Both the position numbers and the translations under genes were made by a program. The notes below the pieces were generated by a model. That model saw only the letters and a list, made by a program, of their open reading frames with translations. It did no database searches and was not told where the DNA came from. From the NCBI GenBank assembly GCA_001792895.1, contig MARA01000003.1, positions 1,054,001 through 1,118,000 on the forward strand: DNA of 64,000 nt, given 5' to 3'. The stretch comes from Lentinus brumalis. Taxonomy: Eukaryota > Basidiomycota > Agaricomycetes > Polyporales > Polyporaceae. Below are positions 55,249 to 64,000 of this stretch, piece after piece (within the stretch, counting starts at the first letter, position 1; every line of letters starts with the position of its first letter).

Positions 55249-58200
55249 ATGCCGGGACTGCAAAATGCGCCTCAAAACGCGCAGGACTTCATCCGCGCTC
55301 TCAAAGCTTCCTCCGACCCCCGCAACCCGGCGGTCCTTTCAAAATCGACATAGCACGACTCGCATGGGACGACGCGCAGCTATACGTACCCAATAAGTCA
55401 GAGGCGATCGTAGAATGGCTTCTCTCGCGTCTGCTCAAGGAAAAGTCCAGGACACGGTATGTGCTTTCGTTTCTGTGTTTGCCAAGTTTCCAGCTCGGTC
55501 GAATCCGACTGTCGAACTCTTTCTTGCGGTGTACACATTGTCAGATGCCGTTGTGAGCATATCGTGAACATGCCCGCTAGTTTGCACCGTAGCGTGTCCA
55601 ACAGCATTCGCACATTTTGACGATAGATAGACGTCCCTTGTCTGCTCACGCAACGACTGACCAAACATGTAGGACCGAGAATCCTCTGTGCGATTCAAAA
55701 TACTGGCAGCTTCTCGCCGACGTCCTGTCGCCTCAAAATCACGCGAAGAACGACGATCATGTCCGTGCGTACAGAGCCTGGCTCGTCCCTGTGCTTGCTC
55801 GTATCCCCGTGGCGCCAATCTTCCTCGCATACTTCGATCTGCTCTCTACCTCCGGCAGTGTTGATGTGGCCCAGTGTGCGCTCGTTTTCCGATGCATCTC
55901 CACTCTCTGGCCGCTCGCCGTGCCCAAATTCTCCCCCGAAACGTTGCTAGAATGCTTTGGCGCGGTCGTTCAGTTAGGCGTGTCGCCTGATGCTTCGCAA
56001 GCCTCATGCGGCAAGCTGCAGGTCCTGCACGACTTTCGCGCGCTGTCATTGATCGTGTCATCGTACCGGGCGGCGCTGGCTCATTCAGCGGCGAAAAAGA
56101 AGGTGCGTAGACGGCTTCAAATCCCGGGTCAGTGGAGGCTGACGAATCCGGCACTTAGCTCTACACGATTTTTCTCAAGCGATACTTACTGTGGTGGCTT
56201 CATCTTGCCTCGTGGAAACCCAAGAGCGAAGCCCAATTGCCTTCGCTTGTCGCCGACATCTACGATGCCGGCATCGAAACCATGTTTGGGCTCGAAATCA
56301 TCAGGCAGGCTGCGGATCACAAGCTCGATACGGGTCTGGCGGAGGCCCTCGAGGCAGCGTCGAAGGAGCACTCCGCGGTGGTCCTAAGGTGCCTTCCCCG
56401 CTTGTTTGAGTCCTACGTTCAAAGCGTAAAACGTCACAAGGGCGCGCTGTTCAGTCAAGGATCGAACCAGGCGTCAGGCTATCTCACTGAGCAAGTGCAG
56501 CGTGCGTCCATGGCGTTCTACGCCACGTGTGATGGTTTGGCGCGATCAGGTGCAAATGACGTCTCCTGGCAAACCAGGGTATCGTTGCTCGAGGTCGTTG
56601 AAAAGGAGAACTTGCTATCTACAAAGGATGAGGAGGCGAAGGCGCTGTTGAGAGGGGATGGGGACTTGGCAGTAGAGGCGCTGGCGGCTGCGCGGGATGG
56701 TTCGTACCGACACTTGCCTGTACTAGTGGAACCACACTCAATGCTATCCATTAGAGCAACATGCCGCACGGACCGAGAGTGCTGTGAAGGTCCTCGCCAC
56801 ATTGACACGTATCGACTACGACCTAATCTCAACTTCCTTCGCCGTCTTGTTCCCGAGACTAGCATCGGTAAGAGCACCATGTCTGCTTCGCTATTCTGGG
56901 CTCATCTAGTCTCTTGCAGGTGAAGGGAACAGTTTTCTCGGCTCTACAGTTTCTCAGGCTCGTTCTCGAATACGACGCGAAGACCAGGAACCTGCCCGCC
57001 ATCATAATGCACGCCGCAGAAGCCTTCTCCGTTCAAAATCTCGAGGCGATCCCGAGGGGACCGCAGGTGGCGTATGACCACCTGTCCGCCGGGCCTTTGA
57101 CCAGCCTTCCCTTCCTGGACGATCTCTCGCGCGTCGTGCACGGCTTCCTCACCCCAGGGCAGGTGCTCGATACCATCCGCGCAGTCTCGCGGACCTTGCA
57201 AGGCGGATACACTCGCTATCTTGAACGCGAGGCGAAAGTGACCGCCGACCGTGGGGATGGACCGAGGAAGAAGCGTAGGAAGGATGCAGTCTCCGCGGAC
57301 GGCCATTCGGAGCTTGGATACTTCGCCGCGTCGTTCGCACTTACGGCGCGAGTGCTGGTGGTGGTCTTACGTGCTCTCCCGTTGCATACTGTCACGGACG
57401 ACGTCCGCGTGGAAGCCGAGCGGTTGATCGCCGAAGCTTATTCTGCGGCTGCGCTCCGGCCTCTCACCGATGCACTCGGTATTGCAGAACGACGAGATTC
57501 ATGGTGTTGGCAAGTGGTTATCGCCGGTGCACTGCGTCTGCATTACGCGCTGGCAAGAGCCCCGAAGTCATCACTACCGGGTACTCTTGATGAAGAAATC
57601 TCACATGCGTTGCTTTCATCTCTGTCATCGAAGTCTACGGCGCCGGGATTGGTCGTTGAAGTGGTGCGTGACTATTCCTATTTGAGACATGCACTTGCTC
57701 AAGTATGGGGCAAGACAGCTTCGCACATTGCTCCACCAATGCAGCGTTGGCGCATTCATCCCGGAGGGGGTACTAGACCAATTGCTGCGGTACTTGGAGG
57801 TCAACTTGTCCAGCAACAATTCTCCTTGGATTGGCAAAGTCCATACTCTGCGTTCGCACGCAGATGGCGGCGTCGCGGTATTGCATGTCCTGGTGGATCA
57901 GTGGTTACCATACTTCGAGTACGTTCTCATCACTCGCGATCTTCCTGAGCTAACCATCTGCGTAAAGCTCATGGGCTACTCCACAGCAGCTGGAGCGACT
58001 TGCAACGGTGCTCGCGAACGTTGATCTCGCAGGCGCCGATGGTTCTCTCTTTCCAGGTTTGACAGTGCGGACTATAGTCACGAGGATGTTGCACGATGCA
58101 CAGTTCTGGGAGTTGCTGAGGATTCGAGGTACGTTGCCCTGTCTCTCGCACCTTGGCTGCGGTTCTCACGTGTCGCTGTACGTCGTAGACACATTCCTTG

Positions 58201-60426
58201 CGCGGCTGCAGGAGCAGACAGCTCCGCCGGAAGGGATAGACTTCGACAAGCTCATGCGGGAACTCGCCGATGAACATCTCCCTCCTGTTCTCGAAGTCGC
58301 ACCGCAGCTTTTGTCTGCTTTCGAGGTTCTGGCTCTTACGCCCCCAGAGTATATTCCCCGTCAAATGCAGATCGACTTCCTCAAGCGAGGATGTGCTGCA
58401 GATGTCGCAGTCGCACTGGCGTTGAGAGGCGGCACAGATGGTCCCTTCCACCCCCGCCATCTGGTGATCATCCGCGAGACAATTCGTCGCACCATAGGTC
58501 ACCTTGGGGCCCTCGAGAATATCGTATGTGGTCAAGTTACTTGATCGCTGCGGCTGACTGACAATATACTCCAGGCTCAAGAAGCGTACGTCAAGTATCT
58601 GATAAGCGATTTCTCCATGGTACAAGAAAGTATCGATCTCATGTCGGTTACGATGGATCTGGTAGGCATATACCAAGGGTGCGTTGATAAGCCCTGCAAA
58701 TCCAGTCTGTACGTCCTGATCATCGGCCCGATAGATCACTCGTACAAACTGCCCGGAAGGGAGATGCCACCAGCATTCTGGACCTCATTCGTCGGTATCA
58801 ACAAGCGTACGGGAATAATGGCTCGCATGTGACTATACGAGCATCGCTCCTGCTAGTGGACGCTATCGTACAGACGTCTTCTACCGAGTAAGTCTTAACG
58901 AGGTCTACTTGAACGCCGAACTAACTTGTGCCTAGCTTCTCGGAGGCATGTGTAGCTGCTCTGCGTGCATTGCGTGAACGGATGCTCAACGCGAGCTTGC
59001 CCTTGCTGTCACCGGATACGATCGCACAACACGAGTCACTTGACAGCACTGTATTGGATGTATGGGCTCATGTGCTGGTTCTGTCTAAGTGGTTGCATGT
59101 CCCAGGTGGGCTATGTCTTCTATGCATATAGTTGCAGTTCTGACCATGCGCTGGTCATCTGAAGAGGACGAGGTTCCACGTATAGGTCGGCAGCTCTCGA
59201 GCAGGCTACTGTCTTGGAAAGCCGGTCAACATCAGCTTCAAGCGTTAGCTCCGGTTGCACTGTCCATTTTGTTTGCCGAGCTGCATCGCGAGCCAGAAAA
59301 CGTCGATATGGTCCTCGTTGCGTACCTGTCGTTGACCCGCATCTGTGGCCGCTCCGGTGAGCTCACTATGAATTAAAGCCGAGATCAACGATCTGACATG
59401 ATAACCACAGGCACGGCAAACCTGGATACGCGATTGGCGAGTGCTTCCAGGGCGATGCCCGTCGAGATCTTTTCAACGCTCCTGGACGTGGTCTGCGACG
59501 CCCTTCCTCTCAATAAGGGGCTGTCGGCGCAGGACGTTGCCGGGCTTATCCGCTTCTCGACGGTCGTCGTGCGGGACGCACCGGAGGGTACTTCGAAGAT
59601 TTGCCAAAGGCACATTACGATGTGCCTCAACCTGTTCGCAGAAGACGAACAGTACCTCGCTTCCCCGGTCCTTCGAGGGGATGTCCTCGACTTCATGGTC
59701 AAGCACTGCAGCGACAGAGTAAGTTCCTTGCATCCTCTTCACGTACTGTAACGCTGACCATTGTCTCAGCCGGCGTCCCTGAGGGCAGTGGACCTAAGCA
59801 GTATATGGTCCATTCTGAGGGCTCTCCTGGCAGGATCAACAGACCACGCGCAGTCGACCGATTCGAGTGTCTTCCACGGTGTGGTGAACGTCTTAAGTGC
59901 TCTGATCCGTCTCCGCCGGGACTTGGTGCTGAACACACTCCCCCACCTCGGATTCATCCTTCGCCAACTTATTGCTTGCCTCCGGAGCGTCCGCCCTCAG
60001 CTCGGAGCGAAGCAGAGCCGCCTCGTGATGGATACGCTGCCTCGATGGATTGCAGTAGCCCAGCCTCTCTCGGGTCAAGAGAGCAAGGCGCTCGCGCGGC
60101 TACTCACGACGTTGACGACGAAAACGATGGTGCGCGTGCACGGCCCCGCAGGTGATACTCAAAAGCCGGAGTCGCTCGTCCGCCCGTTCTCGAAGCATGC
60201 GGCGTATGTGCTCACGGCGTACATCGAGGCGGTCAACGATCCACTGTGTTTCGTCTCGTCGGTGATCCGCAAGGAGCTACAGCCTGGACTGTTTGCACTG
60301 TGCGACATGCTCGGCGAACACAACAGGGACGCGATGATGGTGGCCGCACTCGATGCTGGCGGGAAGGCGACCATGAAGGTGCTCTGGAAAGAGTACGAGA
60401 AGCAGCGGTATGTCGGAAAGGGCTAA
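55249..60426 (+). CDS. URB2: Ribosome-biogenesis factor URB2 (Npa2)
   Basis: Urb2 is a large nucleolar helical-repeat protein of early pre-60S particles. The gene spans 5.2 kb, with a dozen or more short introns, encoding about 1,400 residues. The start MPGLQNAPQNAQDFIRALKA is followed, in another frame, by PGGPFKIDIARLAWDDAQLY, so a base is missing in the C-run 55317-55321. Helical blocks follow (KYWQLLADVLSPQNHA, FSALQFLRLVLEYDAKTRN, DDLSRVVHGFLTPGQVLDTI), with a basic patch GPRKKRRKDA. The C-terminal Urb2 domain has RPFSKHAAYVLTAYIEAV, PGLFALCDMLGEHNRDAMM and KVLWKEYEKQRYVGKG. Identification rests mainly on the C-terminal block. Confidence 0.87.
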
Positions 60427-60552
60427 GGGAGTGTGTGTATTGTCTAGTTAGCTTGCCCAGTATGCGATGTACATGTCTAATTCACTGCTGTAACCCAAGC
60501 AACAAAAAGCACGGATAAATAGGGACCTCTAAGGTATAATTGTAATACGGCT

Positions 60553-62218
60553 CTAGTGCGCCTCTCGCTTGACACCGCGGACATAGATGTTGCCATATGG
60601 GCGACCGTTGGGGTGGACTTCTTTTCCAGGGGAGCGAACCCGGCAGTCTTCTTCTCTTCCGCGAGGGTGCGAACAACGGTGAGGAAGTCTTCGACAGCCT
60701 GCGGCGACGTCTGAATGTGCACCACAAGTCGGGAGCCGCCCAGCTTAAGTGGCTCGGGCAGCTGGTTAGCCCGCTCGATGATCTCTAGGTAAGTGACGCC
60801 AATCGGGGAGGGGTCAAAGAACACCTATTACAAGGGATGAAACCGATCGATTCAATAAGGCGGGCTTGAGTAGTGACTGAGGGCGTACCATGCAAGTTTC
60901 CGCACTGCTGGTGATTTCGACCCCAATCTCGACGAGGCCAGCCTCCAGCTTGCGCGTGAGTTCGTGCACGGCAGGAAGGCGAGGGAAGTTGTGGGTGAGT
61001 GCATACGCGGCCGACGCAGCCATGAAGCCAGTCTGGCGCATCCCGCCACCGAACATCTTCCTGAACCAGCGTGCCTTTTTGATATACTCCTTCGGCCCGA
61101 CCAGACAGGAACCGATAGGTGCACCTGCGATCAGAAGGTATGAATAGGCTGACGCGAAGGTGCCGTGAGAAGCTGACTGACCGAGGCCCTTGCTGAAGCA
61201 CAGGCTCACGCTGTCGAACGGCGCGAGAAGTTCTGTGAGAGGCTTTCCGGTCTCAGCTGCGACATGCCAGATGCGAGCGCCGTCGAGGTGCATTTTGACA
61301 CCATTGCGGTGGGCATACTCCGATATACGGACGATCTCGTCCTGAGGGAAGATAGTCCCGTTGAGTGTGTTCTCAAGGGAGATCACTTCTGTCGGACAGC
61401 TGGAAAGCGGTCAGCCATGAGCTACCTCCATATGATATGTAATACTGACCTGTGAATATCCTGGCCAAGGACAATTTCCCCTTCGACGTCCTCGAGTGTG
61501 ATGTGGTGGCCTGAGTAGTGCGCGTTAGCGTGGGTTAACCACAGTGATCGCCTATGCGAGTCTTACCATTTGAGGGAATAACCATCTGGGCGTGCGCGCC
61601 AGAGTGAAAGGCGAGGCCACCGGCCTCATACCTGCGGGTTGAGTCAGAAACAAACTTTACGCCCTGGCCTGCAGCAGGGACGCATACCGTACGATATGCG
61701 ACCGGTGGTCGCAGAGCACAGCGTAAGGCGGTTGCTTGAGGTGTGTCCTCAGAGCGATCTGGTTCGACATGGTGCCGGAAGGGATGAACAAAGCTGCCTC
61801 CTTGCCAGTGATCTTGGCCATATGGGCCTCGAGAGCTAGCGTGCAAGGCTCATGGTAGACATCGTCACCGACAGAGGCCTTGGAGGCGTACGAGTACATC
61901 TCCGGAGTTGGAACTGCACTTCACTGAGACGGCGCCACGAGTGATCGACGCATGGCGTACTAACCTGTAATGGTATCCGCTGTAATGACATAGTAACATG
62001 TCAACGAACCATGTCATCGCAATTGCACTAGGAATGACTGACAGAGGAAGCTCCGTGATACTTCTTGCATACCCCTCTTGTTATCCTGCGTGGGGGCTGT
62101 TATTTTACGAAACTGTACGACAAGCAGAGCAACCGACCTCATCCTGAGTCAGAGTGAAGAGATCGACCTTCACCTGCTCGGCAACGTGTGCCCGCGCAGC
62201 CTCCAAGTCAGTTGACAT
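60553..62218 (-). CDS. GLY1: L-threonine aldolase
   Basis: This PLP enzyme cleaves L-threonine to glycine and acetaldehyde. Splicing gives SVGDDVYHEPCTLALEAHMA, FIPSGTMSNQIALRTHL, YEAGGLAFHSGAHAQ, SLENTLNGTIFPQDEI, MHLDGARIWHVAAETG and SLCFSKGLGAPIGS, where the Lys of SKG binds PLP. Then come RKMFGGGMRQTG and GSRLVVHIQTS. The conserved ending (HPNGRPYGNIYVRG and REAH) lies in a different frame from the exon before it; the T-run at 60622-60625 (A-run on the coding strand) seems one base short. Unshifted, the frame would run on to 60477. ATG 62218 is the usual start; an in-frame ATG at 62317 adds a 33-residue Arg/Ser-rich leader. Confidence 0.9.
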
Positions 62219-62318
62219 AGTTCTTATCGCTGCTATCGGCGTAGAGAAGCAAGTGTACGGGCGAGAGTCGAGACGGTGGAGGAAAGTGGGAAGAGAGCGG
62301 GAGAAACGAGAGAGCATG

Positions 62319-62667
62319 AGAGGGCCTGAGGAATATTGTCCGGATGTATGTTCTAGCTCCGGCCGTGCGAGAGGCCTCGTCCCGACTCGCTGGGGACTGG
62401 TGAACAAGTGTAGTCAGCAGAACCCGAACCCGAGTCACAGCTCGCGTTCCTGCACCCAAAATCTAATTTTGCCGATGGATCTCTGCAATATTCTGCGGCA
62501 GAACGAGATAAGATGATCACCTCTTCCCACGTGTTCATGCAGTGCCGCAGACGCCGGATGTCCTGAGCCTCACGCCGAACATCCTTGTCCTTGTTCTGCC
62601 TCCTGCTCTCCGAGTTCTCTCCTTCGGCCTTCGACTTCTGTACATCAATTCCAAGTCTTGTTCTGTG
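62319..62667. promoter_or_regulatory. Divergent promoter of GLY1 and the SERF/ZNF706-like gene
   Basis: Start codons on opposite strands face away from this ~350-base gap. No element was clearly recognised. Confidence 0.35.
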
Positions 62668-63064
62668 ATGGGCAACGTATGATTCAGCACAACACATCTG
62701 TGACGAATTCGACTCAGTTGTGTCCTCAATGAATTTTGCAGGGTGCCAAGGCAGCTCAAAAGCGGGAGCGCAACGCAGCCAAAGCCGGTGGCACAGCGAA
62801 GAGCCAGATCAAGACGAACCAAGCTGCACTGAACATTCTGTGTCTGACTTGCCGGCAAGCCTTTGTAAGTGCACAGACTCACCCGTGTAGTGGCACCCTG
62901 ACGTGCTTCTCTACGTAGTTGTTGACGACCCGTGCACCGGCGTGAGTGTATTCCTCCACGTGTATTCACGGGCATCCTGTTGACAATTTGGTAGTCTGGA
63001 GGAGCACGCACAAAACAAGCACGGCAAGACGATGGCGGAGTGCTTCCCTACGTACGGGAAGTAA
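62668..63064 (+). CDS. Small SERF/ZNF706-like zinc-finger protein
   Basis: Four exons encode about 73 residues, beginning ATG GGC AAC before the first intron. The protein reads MGNGAKAAQKRERNAAK, a 4F5/SERF-type basic start. A single C2H2-like finger follows: ILCLTCRQAF and LEEHAQNKHGKT (C-x2-C ... H-x4-H), then ECFPTYGK at the end. Every exon is too short to be seen as a long open frame, and exon 3 (LLTTRAPA) is only 26 nt. The same layout is known from human ZNF706 and plant homologues, small proteins of unclear function. All junctions follow GT-AG and keep the frame. Confidence 0.88.
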
Positions 63065-63251
63065 AATAGATACCTCCGTTTGATGACTTTTCTTGGGATT
63101 GTACTTCGTATGTCTCGGCTTGTATAATGGGGTTTCGCGGAGTGGACGATTCTGCTCGTGCGATTCATTAGAGTGATATTATATCGATACAACTATAGCA
63201 TGGAAGTCGTTGCATGGGATGAAGGTGTCCGTCGCAGTGTGCGCCAGCGTA

Positions 63252-63662
63252 TCATAGCGAAGTGAACGCGCCTGGGTTGCCTCCTCCTCCTGCGGCCGCA
63301 CCAACTGCCTGCATCTTCTCCCCGACCTTCTTGTTCACCTCGAAGAACTTGGCTACGCAGCGGTCTATGCAGACACTCTCGCCCTTGTTGAGGTCACCCT
63401 CCGCGTACCGGGTGCTGATGCATTTTGCGTGACATGACCTGCGGTGAGGTGAATACACGAGCCGGAGAAGCGCGTCAACCATGAGGCACTGACGTGACAA
63501 GGCGGTTGAAGATGTCTGTGATCATGTCCAACCTGACGATAGCATATCGGTCAATGAACACAGTGCTATCGAGACATGTACGCACTCCTGGGTAGCCATG
63601 TCTACACGGTCCTGGTTGATGCCGCCTGAGGAGGGCCCGGAGCCACGACCGAGGAAAGACAT
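63252..63662 (-). CDS. TIM10: Mitochondrial intermembrane-space chaperone TIM10
   Basis: Tim10 pairs with Tim9 in a hexamer that carries hydrophobic carrier proteins across the intermembrane space. Three exons encode about 100 residues starting [19 protein letters not shown]. After splicing, [13 protein letters not shown] leads into the twin CX3C motif: CHAKC, a 16-residue spacer, then CIDRC, all four cysteines present. [17 protein letters not shown] follows, with a Gly/Ala-rich tail. The lack of a presequence is normal for this family. The spacing and the helix before the first Cys fit Tim10 rather than Tim9. Confidence 0.92.
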
Positions 63663-64000
63663 TCCGGCAAGTTTTGGTGCTGGTGATGGGGAAGGGTGTA
63701 GTGTTTGGAGAACGAGACAGCGAAGGGTGCGCTGTCCGGAGTCGAGGTGGTCGCTGGACAAGCACAGACGCGCCGCCGCGGCGCGTCATTCCTCCTGCCA
63801 AACTGGGACAGAAAAAGTTTGCCCGTGACTAGCGCGTCGATCGAGTCCGCGACGGTCCTCTGCAATTCTCGCGGCGTGGACTTGCTCTTTCCTGCTGCTC
63901 TGTCTTGCGGACTTCGGTTGATTTGCTCTGAGGTTGCTGGGTGACGCGCCATCGCCATGGTCGAAGGGACATCTACGCTCGCCGTCCATCGGTGCCGCTT
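63663..64000. other. TIM10 upstream region, right window edge
   Basis: The TIM10 promoter should lie here. Two overlapping open frames on the minus strand (MARHPATSEQINRSPQD at 63952, and MDGERRCPFDHGDG at 63989) and one on the plus strand have no supporting motif or splice site. A gene start cut by the window edge is possible. Confidence 0.3.

Noticed and set aside
1..64000. CRISPR array, prokaryotic operon, rRNA or tRNA genes, integrated virus or transposase
   Set aside because: None seen. Spliceosomal introns throughout and eukaryotic gene content exclude the prokaryotic options; no tRNA arms or transposase motifs were found by eye.

Overview
The window is nuclear DNA of a filamentous basidiomycete, most likely an Agaricomycete and possibly a polypore (this placement is inference). 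The grounds are: genes on both strands a few hundred bases apart, almost all broken by many 45-70 nt GT-AG introns, moderately high GC, and fungal versions of eukaryotic housekeeping proteins next to families typical of mushrooms (X325/BIM1 copper protein, DUF4470-type protein, Urb2). No rRNA, tRNA, CRISPR, intact transposon or viral gene was recognised.

Layout, left to right. 1-11 kb: the 3' end of a low-complexity gene; an RBM26/27-like RNA-binding protein; a secreted GH27 alpha-galactosidase; a truncated RBR-type RING fragment beside a fuller RBR E3 ligase gene; GINS subunit PSF1. 11-19 kb: a secreted two-LysM protein divergent from the mitochondrial Fe-S P-loop protein IND1, then the FANCM-family helicase MPH1. 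19-28 kb: a G-patch/zinc-finger protein, the double-bromodomain protein BDF1, WDR70 and a small conserved hypothetical. 28-38 kb: frataxin, a mitochondrial rhodanese, a CTR copper transporter, a BIM1/X325 copper-binding GPI-type protein, a hypothetical, 3-mercaptopyruvate sulfurtransferase and V-ATPase subunit C. 38-55 kb: TFIIE alpha, an LRR protein, a TPR/DUF4470 protein, a multi-KH RNA-binding protein, the RWD-RBR ligase ITT1/RNF14 and a small hypothetical. 55-64 kb: ribosome-biogenesis factor URB2, L-threonine aldolase, a SERF/ZNF706-like protein and TIM10.

Most genes are independent housekeeping units. Metal and sulfur handling is over-represented: frataxin, IND1, rhodanese, mercaptopyruvate sulfurtransferase, CTR and BIM1-like. 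The CTR gene sits directly upstream of the BIM1-like gene on the same strand, which fits a copper-uptake pair. I do not see a convincing undescribed system. The most informative anomalies are a set of one-base reading-frame breaks, three clearly in homopolymers of conserved genes (probably assembly errors), two GC-AG introns, three stop-free 63-nt introns, and the truncated RBR copy.

Intron positions were read by eye from splice-site consensus plus reading-frame continuity, so single junctions may be off by a few bases.
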